The notes under the pieces were generated by a model, which was given only the letters and a program-made list of their open reading frames with translations, was not told where the DNA came from and ran no database searches. A program made the position numbers and the translations under genes. Below, piece by piece: positions 36,201 to 47,382 of a stretch of DNA of 64,000 nt. The stretch spans positions 1 through 64,000 of the forward strand of contig NW_019775706.1 of assembly GCF_001039355.2 (NCBI RefSeq), in the 5' to 3' direction. Position 1 is the stretch's first letter. Every line of letters starts with the position of its first letter. The stretch is from Lingula anatina (taxonomy: Eukaryota > Brachiopoda > Lingulata > Lingulida > Lingulidae).

Positions 36201-39200
36201 TTGCTGCTTTTGAACTAAGTTTTCATGTCTTTGTCTTCCACAGAGTTTCATAATTCTGCTATTTCCTTTCAGTTGGTGACTGCAGTTCATCATTTAAATT
36301 CCAAGAAATAGCCTGACTGCATGTAACTATGAGGTCCATTATGTTAACAGCAACAAACGAAAAGACTCTAGCTTTGACTAGAACATGCTTTTTTCAAGGA
36401 AACTAGGTTGATCATTAATTTATGGTCCATCTGTGTAACTGGTAACAACTTAAATGGTATCAAAGCGGTCTTGTTTGTTTAGATGTGAAGAATTTCAACT
36501 TCCAGTCTTGAGTATTCCAGCTCATTAGAAACAGTGAAACATCCCCATTTATTTATATCCACCTGCTCATATCCACTTGAAGAAAATGATGAAAATTTAT
36601 AACATGGTCTATTTTATTCCTCTCTTCTCATTAGAAGCAGTGTGTTAATTCATATCCACATTGTGACTCAGTCGTTTTCCTTTCTTCTCATTAAAAACAG
36701 TGCACATTCTCATTCAAGTATGACCACTTGAAGAAAGTTAGAAATAAATGTGATCTTAACAGTCATATTCCCTTCTTCTCATTAGACATTGTACATTCAA
36801 TTGATTCGTAGACACTTGCTGTTTGCCTTTAAGAGATTGAAATAGAAACGTAATAATGATCCGGTGCTCTGTCTTCACTAATCTCCACAGGGATTACAAG
36901 CTGCTAAATATGTGCGAATAACTAGACTTAAGTCTTCCTGTGTGTTGACTCCCTAGACCTTATTATCTTTGGCGTGCACATGGATGGTTCTTAAATAATC
37001 AATGAGCTGAAATATTTTATTATGAAGTATAATTAGTGTGTGATGTTTCTTTGATGAAACTGTAAGTAATTTGTTGATTTCAGATAGATTTCATAATTAA
37101 ATACATGTATAAGGCATATGAGTAGAAATATTAATTTGGAGTATTGTCTGAAAACACCACACATTGAAATAATCAAGAATGTAGTTATATATATTAATTT
37201 AATAAAATTTACTCTTTTTCATTTTTATATATATATAAAAACTTATTCTTATGATATTGAGACATTTCACTGCAAAGCAAATTATCCCTATTCCATTTAG
37301 TCTTCACCCCCAATTTACTGTGAGAGTATCATCCAACCGTGACCGCATACAAACCTTTCTATTCACACTCATTGGCAATGATCTTTGTGTTCCATCTTCA
37401 AGTTATTGAATTAACATGCGGATGTAAACAAAAGGTCGGTGAAGCCTGCCCCTAAGTGTCAGTTATTTTGGCATTATGATCCCCTGGGCATTGGATGGAA
37501 TGATGGATGTTGTTACTTAAAATATATATATCCTGTTTCTGAATAACTTTCAAGTAGACTGTTATGCTTTAGGTTCCAATCCCAATCACCTTGTGATGAT
37601 AAAATGTAATACTGCATATATAAAATTAGATGATACGTTTTTGACTCGACTTTGATCCAAATTATAGAACAAAAATGACAGTTATTAACTATAAATGATT
37701 TATACAAATAAATAAGTACATAAACAAATAAAATTTAAAAAAAAAAGAATTAAAAGGAAACACCCGGTCACAAATAGCCTAATTTTATATTTTGCCATAC
37801 AGGTAAGTGAAAAAATTTATGGCACTGGAAAATATAATTTTGTTTCTTATTTGCAAGGCGAAAGAAATATATGACTAGTGCATGTACATGATTACCTGTA
37901 AGTTACTTGTAATACTAACTTAAGTATTCAGATTACATCTAGATGACTAACTAAATCCAGAGATATTCCTCATCAGGAGGAAAAAATTATCCACGTAACA
38001 AACAGACATACCATCTTCACAGAGAAATCCGTGGTTGGTTAAAAGCACATTTTCACTGATGCATACTCTCTTTTTAACGACTAACTGGAGTCGTCAAATA
38101 ACATCTAAATAATTTACTATCTCAGGAAGTATTTAAATAATTCTCGTTGGGAGCTGGGGGAAAAAATCATTTTTGTGACATTTTGGCAGACATCTGTCCT
38201 AAAAACAACAAATGTGCAGTTGATATGTATGTATTGATTGAATTAGGAGGTTTGTGTCTCAGGGGAGGCGGGATTGGCATAGACGCATCATTTCACAAAT
38301 TACTCCTAAGAATGCAGCAGTGCAACTATTGAGTAGGCTTAGCGTGGAGGGTCCCTTTTTTCTTATTTTTGAAGCTGTGGCATTTTGCTTATAATTGCAA
38401 AATTGAATCCTTATGGGGCTAGTAACAGTGATAAAAAAGGCTTCATTTCATCATCTATTTTAAGTTGTATCTTCTATGACAGTATTTCTGTTATTCCTAC
38501 AGCCATGCTTTGAAATTACTGTATTTTCATTTATCAGAATGATAACAAAAAAATCCATCAATGGCGCTAAGCAGCTAATTGAGTAATAACAGATAGATCA
38601 CAAAGATGTATAGGTTTCAATTCTTATGTCAGTGAGACCCAGAGAAGTTCACAGCTTTTCCAGTGGAGGAAGGAATTAGCATACAGATGAGGTCTTTTAT
38701 AAGATTATTGCGAATTCCCTGGTGGGATTGTGAAGACCTTTTTCAGGGAAATAGCTACTAATCAATCAATAGGGCGGCAATGCTTAACGTAACAGTGAAG
38801 CACTGGCTTCATTTACAATTTTAGGTTGTATTGGATTTGTATGGGCCATGCAAATACCTTGTGTGGGAAAGAAACTGAATTTATTTTTAAAGGAAAATGG
38901 TATCACAAACTCATCTTTTTAAATGAGAGTTGCATTGGATGAGGTAACCACAATTGCAAAGGATTTTTTTCTGTATAATTTTTTAATAAAACTTAATAAT
39001 CTTTTATCAGCTTTTTTTTTCATAAATCAAAATATAATGCATGCCTTTGTGTTTGAAGGATCATATTAAAAAAAGCAGTGAGATCAGATGAGAGGACTTT
39101 CAGTTTTCGATAAATAATAAGAGTTGTATTTGCATGTATTTTGACAGGTACTTGCGCCACTGTAGATGGAGAAAACAGGCAGATTTCCAGGCAGGTAAAA

Positions 39201-42200
39201 TGCCAGCTGAAGAATACATAGACACTGACATGGAGGAACAAATGACACGGAGTCTAGATCAAAATAGAATTGCTGAAGATGGAATGAAGAAAATGAAAGG
39301 GGAAGAAAATGGTGATTTCTGTTGAAATGTCTTACACATTTTTAATTGAAATTTAGGTTTGATAATTAAAGTAAAATTGCCTCTTTTGTGTGAAAACTGA
39401 AAATTGATTTGAATTTGGGAAATTATTGCCTTTTGAATTTGTAATTATTTTATCAAATATGTAAAAATATGATTCATTATACTTAAGCAGATGTTGCTAT
39501 TGGAGATGAAATTATTTAAATTATTACCTATTTAAATAATTAAAATATTTTAATTTAAATATATTTTTCTTATCCCAGTTAATTCAGCTGCATCAGAGGA
39601 TCAGGAAAAGAGCATTTTCTCAAAGGGCAATAGGCATTCAAAACAGTGGGGGCAAAACAGTGCCCTTGGTATGTATAATGATGAATCAGAATGGGGTCAA
39701 GGCCAATCTAAAAGCAATATAGACAGTAACAGTTCAGATTACAAATCTGAAAAAGAAATGGAATTAGCTCAAGGTGAAGGTCATCCCATGGACTGGAACA
39801 ACATAAGTGAGAAGGAATCTGAGGACTTTTGGGCAACACCAGAGGTAAAATCAGAATACTCATCATGGGATGCGGTAGATGAAAAGGATGCTGAAGAGTT
39901 TTGGGGAACCTCAGATACAGAGGATATACAGGATAAGAAGACAGAATTAGGTCAAGGCCAGTCAAGGTCACCATGGGGTAAAGGTGGCACAGATACTGGA
40001 ACTATGTCATGGGATGTCTCTGGAACTGTTCAGAATAACAATGTTTTAGGTGGAGTTGGTGAAATAGGCCAAAATAAAAGCAATACTGTAGTACCATCAA
40101 ATAAAACTTACGCATTAAGTCAAGGTCAAGATCACTCAGATGTCTCGGATAATAATGATTCAAGGACATCTGCTGAATTTTGGGCCAATGTGGCAGATGG
40201 TGTTTCTAATACAGACGGTTCACATGAAAATAATAAAACAGATTTGTCAGAAAAAAGTACCATTAATGACAAAAGCACTGACACCTCAACTTCCAAGTCA
40301 AGGTCAGATCACATGCCACAAGATGGCAATGCTTTGGAGTTCAGTACAGGAACAACTCATGGTCTAAAATCACAGAAAGATTCACAGTTATCAAAATTAA
40401 ATAGTGATATTGTATCAGACGAAAATGAGAAATCACAGCAGGCTTTTAAACAGTCAGACAATGGAGAAAACTGTGAGGATGATAATATAGTGGATGAAAG
40501 ATCACTGATGAATGACCCAGGTGGTGAATTATATGTTGTAGAGAGCAGTGAAGAGGAGGAGGAGGATGTCACTATGGCAACAAGATTGAAATGGAGGCCG
40601 TGTCAGAAAAGGGAAGAATACAAAGTCAAAGAATATTTGTGTCTTAGTTTAGAAGAGGTAATTGAGTTTGATTTGAAACTTATTTAGTTGGATCAATTTT
40701 GCAACTTTAATCAAATTAAAGAAAGATCATTAAATTATGTTATCAGAAACTATGTTTAAGCTTTGATGTTATACCAGACAATTTTATCTAATTGCAAATA
40801 GCAAAATTGAAATTGAAATTTATTAAAAAAAGAAAGTGGAATTATATAAATGTTACTGACAGTATTGACTGATTTATATCTTAAACACTCATTAGTTCTT
40901 ATTTCTTGTTTTTGCCAGGCATTTTTTCTATCCTATGGTTTAGGTTGCCTCGTTGTACATGATGAATCTAAGGTAAAAATTACTTGCCAATGAAGTGAAT
41001 CTGGGTGCACAAGATATTACATATTAATTGTTTACAATATTCATCCTGTTTCACTTTTCCAAATTATCATGATACAAAGTGATGACTGAATTTTATTAAC
41101 AAATTCAAATGTTATACCAGGATATCTTACTCTTTCAACACCCTATGGTATAACATTTTGAGGTAGTGAATTAAATCAAATTAGGACCAGTTCTTACGTT
41201 AAACTTAGTTTTGTTAATTTTCACTTGCAGAAGAAACTAAATCTGACAGAAATGTGGCGCAAGTTTTGCTCAAGACAAAAGAATTTCCTGAACAACTACA
41301 TTGCATATCATTCCCTAAGAAGTAAAGGATGGGTGCCAAAAACTGGAATTAAGTATGGGGCTGAATTTAGTAAGTACCCCACACAACAGAGTACAAAGAT
41401 AATCAAATATTATATTGCTTTGGGTTATGTTTATGTTTTGTACACCTTAAAGTTATTTGTTACTCACATTTTTTTGTTGAATTTTTTTTTTCATTTTTTT
41501 CTTTGCAAGTTTAGATATTATAAATAAAATTAATGTATTGTCCAGATCTAGGTTACTCACTCAAATACTGTAGTCTCAGATTTAAAGACATGACTTTAAA
41601 AACTTGGTCAAGTAAATAAAAAAAAAAAATACATTTCTCTTTCAGACTAGACACAAAATAAAGGCTGTTTTATTTTCCAGTTCTGTACAAACAGGGCCCT
41701 CCATTTTATCACTCCTCCTACTCCGTGGTGGTACTTCCTGTGAAGGAAGAAAACTTGGAACAAGAGAAGCTGCTCTCCTGGACCTCACTGGCAGGGATGA
41801 ACAGGGTCACTGAACAGGTGTCCAAGGTCAGTGGGAACATATTCTGTTTTTTTTTTTTTTAACAGTGAAAAACAGATGTACAATATTTTACATACAAGTA
41901 GCCCCTGCTTCTATTGAGTTTTTTTTTTTTTTTTTTTTTTTTTTTCGTGGGGGCGGGGTCCATTTATACATTGGGTTCTATTTTTGTGCAGATACAAGCA
42001 GAGTTCTGATTGTGACTCATTAATAATTCAGAAATGAGCTTTTTCTGTGGAAAAGCAGAATTTTGCATTTTTAAATTCAATTCTGATGGTTCTTGAGATT
42101 CATAATGGTTAGGTGTTGGGTCCCATGATAAATTTTTACGAAGGTTTTTTTTTTTTTTTTTTAATCTAGGCTCATGTCTGATAATTAGAATGGGGGTAGG

Positions 42201-43031
42201 GGGTTCAAAGGAGTACAACTCTGTGTGTATTTCATTTCATGTGATGTCAATAATGTTTAATTTAGTTTAATTTTTCCTTCACAGAAGAAAAAAGCTTATT
42301 ATTAGTAAGTCACAGTCAATCACAGTTATTTCAGTCAAGACAAAGGAATTTTGTATTTTAATAAAATTTAAAAATTCTTATCACTAACTGGCTTTTACTT
42401 TCACATTCTTGTAGGAAGTTTTGCTGTGTTATGTAATACGACCAAGAGGAGTAACTGATGAGGATCTTAGCTCTCCAGCTTGCGTTCCAAAATTTAAGAT
42501 AATGGTAAAGTCTCTACTGAATTTTGTTACCATTAGGGGTTTTTGATATGTCACTTGCTATAATGTTTTTAAGGACTTAAAGAGATAATTTTAATGTGCA
42601 AGGAGCTTTGAAAAAAAGGGAAAAGGAATTTCCTCACAATGCATTTGGCAGGTAGCAGTAATAAACTTAATTTAAGTATTTGCTAAGAGGGCAAATGAGC
42701 ATTTTCCAGTGTGACAGTTTTATCCAACAACATAGATAAATAATTCAAAAGTACCTTTTAGCAGCAAAACATTTTTGTATTTTTAAAATATTGATTCAGG
42801 TTTCCTGTTCAAACTAAAAATGCTGAAATTGAGATGTAAAATTATAACTGGATGCCTCTTTATTTTCATTGGAAAAAAATGTGAAAATGCTCCCATGTAT
42901 TCTGCTTGACAAATTTGATAAAATGATGCATAATCAAAATTAATGTATTTTTGTATTCCCAGGAGGTCATAATTGAAAGGTGGGTGGCGCCACAGGAGAG
43001 AGATAACCAAGGAGAACAGCAGTTTCCATGA
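29668..43031 (+). CDS. TSEN2: TSEN2, catalytic subunit of tRNA-splicing endonuclease
   Basis: Ten exons: 29668-29800, 30035-30099, 30636-30736, 39148-39311, 39579-40657, 40919-40972, 41231-41369, 41681-41826, 42415-42504 and 42963-43031 (2040 bases, 679 aa). The N-terminus has the basic APKRKRW and GFFGKGT segments typical of Sen2. The C-terminal nuclease domain (about 515-672) carries GWVPKTGIKYG and LYKQGPPFYH, with the presumed catalytic triad Tyr581, His589 and Lys627 all present. It cleaves the 5' splice site of intron-containing pre-tRNAs. It is about 200 residues longer than the human protein because exon 5 adds a 360-residue acidic, low-complexity region. Intron 3 (8.4 kb) contains an opposite-strand gene. 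AATAAA lies at 43167-43172. Confidence 0.95.
30196..30370. repeat. (GT)n, (TC)n and (AG)n microsatellites in TSEN2 intron 2
   Basis: A short (GT)n and a (TC)n run at 30196-30253 are followed by (TG)n and (AG)n runs at 30300-30370, and another (AG)n lies near 30460. Confidence 0.85.
30890..30998. repeat. G-rich minisatellite, ~26 bp units
   Basis: About four units of the type GGTGGGGTGGGGG followed by AGGGGGGATTTAG lie at the start of TSEN2 intron 3. The G-runs on the coding strand are dense enough to form quadruplexes. Confidence 0.8.
31370..36118 (-). CDS. Secreted protein with two eight-cysteine repeats, nested in TSEN2 intron 3
   Basis: Three phase-0 exons on the minus strand: 35921-36118, 34115-34324 and 31370-31576. 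Exon 1 ends in a hydrophobic run (FCAVIVIIIILATTVVV) followed by DGQ, a plausible signal peptide with a long N-region. An upstream in-frame ATG at 36142 is also possible. Exons 2 and 3 each begin exactly at a cysteine after CAG and encode one repeat: C-x9-C-G-x5-CC-G-x-M-x-C-x(7-13)-C-P-x(7-8)-C-x-C. Eight cysteines suggest four disulfides. The C-terminus (about 23 residues) is cysteine-free and ends at TGA 31370-31372. From the 36118 start it is 204 aa. I do not recognise the family. The spacing vaguely recalls dickkopf/colipase or knottin folds, and no function is implied. Confidence 0.72.
31577..34114. other. Intron of the nested gene / TSEN2 intron 3, no further gene seen
   Basis: AT-rich non-coding sequence with poly-A/T patches (33128-33160, 33310-33330). 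A stretch at about 31900-32030 (CACTAAATGGC motif) is distantly similar to 55220-55320 in EMC2 intron 6, suggesting a dispersed repeat. The open frame at 33417-33644 has no recognisable features. Confidence 0.5.
36173..39147. other. Remainder of TSEN2 intron 3, nothing recognised
   Basis: About 3 kb of AT-rich sequence upstream of the nested gene, so it should hold that gene's promoter and any 5' UTR exon. I see no coding exon. A poly-pyrimidine tract and TTTTGACAG acceptor precede TSEN2 exon 4 at 39148. Confidence 0.5.
42029..42180. mobile_element. 152 bp MITE, CAGACATGAGC family, in TSEN2 intron 8
   Basis: The ends CAGAAATGAGCTTTTTCTG and, reversed, CAGACATGAGCC are flanked by a perfect 6 bp direct repeat ATAATT on both sides. 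An internal poly-T is shared with the copies at 49393-49552 and 54041-54207. No coding capacity. Confidence 0.8.
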
Positions 43032-44063
43032 AGGCCAGACCAGAGGGATATGAAGAAAAACAATAATCAGTAACTTTGGTTTACAGAATAACAAAATATG
43101 ACTTTTTATACAAAGTCGGATCATGCTATGAATTTTGCTGAAAAAATGTTATCTACAAAGAACACAAATAAATTAGTTTGGTGTGACAGACCTGGGAGAA
43201 AAAGAAACCCAAGCGAGCAGCAGTCATTAATACTTTTCCTCAGGGAGTGAAAAATTCTTAAACGTGATATAGAATTTCAGAAATAAAGAAAAGTGTTTAC
43301 TATATTTTCTTGGGCAAGTTGCCTTTAGGTTTCCTCTAAACCATTCTTTCTACAAAATGTGGTGGAAGGTCAGTAATTTTCCTAGGGCAAAATCCCACTG
43401 GATTCTAGGAAACAAAATTTAATAATTGCAAGTGTAACAAACTCAGGAAATAAACTGAATGCATTCGCTTAAACTAAAAGTAAATACAAATTTATTCTAA
43501 ATTATATACATGTGAATTTGGACGGACTAAGCTCTGTGCAAAGTAATACTGTATTAATATGATAGTAAACAGGCACTAAGAGAAAAAATTATTACTTAAA
43601 AAATTACCCAGTATACATCATGATGTAAAGAATATTTTAAAAACACATTTACAGAATATTCACAGTATCTGACGGAAATAAATATGCTTATCCAAAAGAA
43701 AATGTCAGTGTAAATAATCCTTTTACTTGGAATGAGATGTCATCATTATCACCAAATATTTCCCCAATTTTTCATCAGGTGGCAGCACAAGATGAGTAAA
43801 AATTCTCAACAGATGGCATCACAAGTTAATTTCAGATCAACTCCGAAGTCTCTCATCTGCTTTGGGCAATTAAAACGAACAACTTTTTGGGATGGAAAGG
43901 TCTAGTATGTTTTCATTTGTAGAATTCAAATATTACCCATATGGGCTGAATAATAAAATATTTTTGTGACCAACAATAAACTTAATTTTTCTTTGAAACT
44001 TATTGCTCTTATTTCTTCCATTTCCAATTTTTTAAAATGAAGTCTCTTAGGCTGTGGTGACAT
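43032..44063. other. Convergent intergenic region TSEN2 / DNALI1
   Basis: The two genes run toward each other and their 3' UTRs must fill this 1 kb. AATAAA at 43167-43172 serves TSEN2. A TTTATT near 43491 could serve DNALI1 on the other strand. No other feature was seen. Confidence 0.6.
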
Positions 44064-47000
44064 TTACTTGTTCTTTGGAGCAATGATACCCTCAAGTTGT
44101 GTCTGAAATGCAAATATAAAGAAAATTATTTTTGCTGCAAATATTACATTTAATGACTTGAATACCCAAATAGATTATCACTAACAAAGTAACAATGATG
44201 ATCACAATGCTAAGAAAAAACATAGGGTTATGTGATATATAATATTGATTTTGACAGTGTAAAATATGACAACATCAAGTTCAGCGTCTAGTGTGTGCGT
44301 TAAATGATACTGCCACAGATGCATTTTCACTTGTTAACTAACACTGTGTTAGGAGAGCCTTACAATTGTTACAGATGTACAAAATACTCATCTGAAGATT
44401 TCTTGACAACAAGTTGATTCAATAATTCATTCAAAATTTACATTACTGGATCTGCATCAATAACTGTGTATTGTGGTAAATCCACGTGTTATCAGCAAAA
44501 GCTTTCAATTTGTGAAAAAAAAACAATGCTAGTGTTGTCACAGTAAAAATTTCTGTACATCTCGTAAATTGATTTAAGGAAGAATAATTATCATAATATA
44601 TCATAGATCTGCAAACTGTCTCTCTTACCTTGAGCTGCTGGTTTGTCCTCTTCAGGAACTGAATTTCTTCCGTGTGTTTCTTCTCCTCCACAGCTCTCTG
44701 CTCTGCGGCTCTCTTCTCAATCTGCTCACACTTTGCCTTCAGCTCGTTCACCTGACGCTCCAGGTCACGCTTGTCATTTTCAAGCTCAGCAATCTGAAGT
44801 AACAGTGTGCAGATTATGAAAGGGAAAGCTCAGCTAGCAAACACTAATTACTTATAAAATATGTGAAATACTGATCTCAGAAAATGGTATATATTTCTGG
44901 ACTTTTTTTTAAAAAGTGAAAACAAAAGATTACTGATACATGCTATATGATAATTTTACTTGTTCCAGTTAACAATACGATGGAAGGTCAAATATATTTC
45001 TATATATTGTATACATTATACATTCATTTCTACACATTGTATACATTTCTGGATTTCTTAGCAATAAGTCCTAAAATTTAGTACTTGTGACTGTGACAAT
45101 ACTATGGATTATTGATTTTAATTGAGTGCTTGTGAAATGAGAAGGACATAGTCCATAGTATTGTCATAGTCACAAGGACTAATCTGAGGACTCTGTCCTT
45201 CTCATTTCGCAAGTACAGTACCTGATGGAAATCCAAAATGCAGACTTTATGAAAATGGGTTCAAGCTTGTAAAGAAGAGATATAAAACTCCAAGGCATTG
45301 CAGTATACTTAAAATTTTGTTTTCATGGGCTTCATGAAACTTACCTCAGACTGGTTTATGTGGGATACTGAACTCAAATTTAAAAGCATAATGGCGATTC
45401 ACATATAATTGCATATATAATTTTCTAATTTTTTTCTCATAACATACCTTCTTCTCCATGTCAGCCTTGCCCTGTTCTGCCTGCAGAGCTTTGCGCATGC
45501 CAAATGCCACGCTGCTCTCGTACAGAGTCTGGTAGGCTGCAATGGTCATGCGGATCTCGTCCCTGACGCGGAGCAACAACAGCCCCCTCTCAGCGCAGTT
45601 GATGGTCACCTGTCTGATCAGCTCATCTGTGGAGAACAAACAAGAGGATGTGAATAGAACTGTTACAGATGTCATTTCAGAGTGCACTTGACCAAGATGA
45701 AACTTGTTTTGATGAGACTGGGTTCTACTCTCTTTCCAACCAAGGCAATAGTAATTCAATTGAAATGTCACTTTTTGAATTTATTATTTCTTTGTTTAGA
45801 TTTTAAAAAATTAATAAATCCTAACCCGAGCACTGTGAATGTGAAAGAAAAAAATTCAACATTGTTGTATTGAATATAACACCAGTTAAACTTTGACTGA
45901 TTTCATTCATATGTTTAAATTGCCTCAGCATTATAATTTGAAGAATGCATGTTATCAGAATCCTCACCAAAGCACTGTGAGTAGAGCTCTCTCCTGACAG
46001 GACATATCCCAGTCTCTCTGGCCTGTCTCTGCTGCAGCCTTCTGTCCAGTTCTTCCTGCAGGTTGACCACGTCCAGTCTGGTAGCCGGAGTGCTGGACAC
46101 CTGCTGCACCCACAACTGACCATTCTCTGTCCACTCCCTATGTGTATGAGACAAAAGGTCATTTAATATAAAGATGACCACTGTGGCACATCTATACTTC
46201 TGCATGTCTATTTTTGAATGTTTTAAGAATCATATTGAATCTATACTTTTCCAAAATTATGGTAAAAAAAAAGAAAACCAAAGACAAATGTGATGGAAAT
46301 TGAGCCTCTTTTTTCTTTGAAAGATTATAATTTCAAGTTGGAGTTCAACATTTTATTTTGTAAACAATGAATACAAAATTTTGTTCATTGTATGTAAATA
46401 AATCAATAAACCACTGTAGGCAATCCAATCAAGTAAGTAGTCACATTTGAATACTCTAGTCATCTATTAATTTATTAATTCATTTACGTATAATTTTTTT
46501 AACAGTGCACTTTAAATAAAATTCTCAATCAAAATGTCCTTAGTCACCTTGGTGGCAGGATTGAGTTCAGGATCTCATCTGTCTGCTGTGCTGCTTTAGC
46601 ATCAATGGGAGGCACGGCTCCTTTCTTCCCTCCTGGAGGTGAAGGCACTGGACCCTGGTCTGGTGGCTGTGGAGAACTGACCTTCAGTGCTCTTGCCTGC
46701 AAAAAATATAAATATGAAAGAATACATATACTGTAAATATATATACAAGTAAATATATAAACTATACTAAAGGATAAATAAGGGGACTAGGGCAAAACCA
46801 CTTTGTAGTAGACTCGGTAATAATCCCATCACTTCCACCTGGGTCTCGGGTGTGATCTTCTCAGCACAGAAGCTGCAGGGGAAATCAGCAAGTGAAGGTA
46901 TTCCACGCATTTACGATCTTTTTTATTAGTAATATGAATATCCACTTGCAAAACAGATAATTACTCAAATTTACTAAGCAAATTATTAAATATAACCAAA

Positions 47001-47233
47001 ACAGAAACAGAGAGAGAGAAAATATCATCAGTCTGCAACGTAGCAAGTACTGCGAATAAAACGATGTCTTACCTAAAATTAAAATCTAGAATCTTGCTCG
47101 ATCTAAAAATTACGACGCAGGGTCTTTGAAATAAGTATAAAATGCATCTTACCCTTGGGGTTTTCTTGTCTGTATTCCTGCTTACTAAGACGGGGTTGTC
47201 GTATTTAACAAGAGAAGCGTTTGGTGGAATCAT
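44064..47233 (-). CDS. DNALI1: Axonemal dynein light intermediate polypeptide 1 (p28)
   Basis: Six exons: 47153-47233, 46548-46696, 45968-46137, 45448-45626, 44629-44793 and 44064-44102 (783 bases, 260 aa, close to the vertebrate length). The protein begins MIPPNASLVKYDNPVLVS and contains the family hallmarks WVQQVSSTPATR, RQARETGICPVRRELYSQCF, INCAERGLLLLRVRDEIRMT and YESSVAFGMRKALQ. A charged coiled coil (about 170-247) precedes the ending GIIAPKNK. The protein is the light chain shared by several single-headed inner-arm dyneins in cilia and flagella. It is transcribed divergently from EMC2 across 149 bases that contain an X-box. A second copy of exons 1-3 lies at 50830-52076. Confidence 0.96.
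45084..45213. repeat. Interleaved inverted repeats (X-Y-X'-Y') in DNALI1 intron 4
   Basis: Segment X (45084-45108, starting CTTGTGACTGTGACAATAC) has its reverse complement X' at 45152-45176. Segment Y (45129-45150, CTTGTGAAATGAGAAGGAC) has its complement Y' at 45194-45213. The order is crossed rather than nested, so the two stems cannot form a simple hairpin. Confidence 0.7.
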
Positions 47234-47382
47234 GATTGTTGAAAATTGCTTTAAATCTGACAAATTTAGCAAGATATTTTCCTTCCAGCACCAGGCTTCT
47301 TGTAACTATAGAAACATCTAATCTGCGCATGCGTTACCGGAAATCACGTTTTCTCACGCATTTTCTCACAAGAAAAGACAAG
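47234..47382. promoter_or_regulatory. Divergent promoter DNALI1 / EMC2
   Basis: Only 149 bases separate the two start codons. From the DNALI1 side it contains an X-box (47302-47315), an NRF1-like CTGCGCATGCGT at 47323-47334 and an ETS-like ACCGGAAAT at 47336-47344. All three motifs are conserved in the second copy at 52077-52225. The layout is typical of a CpG-type TATA-less bidirectional promoter. Confidence 0.75.
47302..47315 (+). promoter_or_regulatory. RFX X-box
   Basis: GTAACTATAGAAAC fits the nematode-derived X-box consensus GTHNYYATRRNAAC at every position. It lies about 70 bases upstream of the DNALI1 start codon, the distance expected for RFX control of ciliary genes. The same 14-mer is at 52145-52158. 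Confidence 0.75.
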
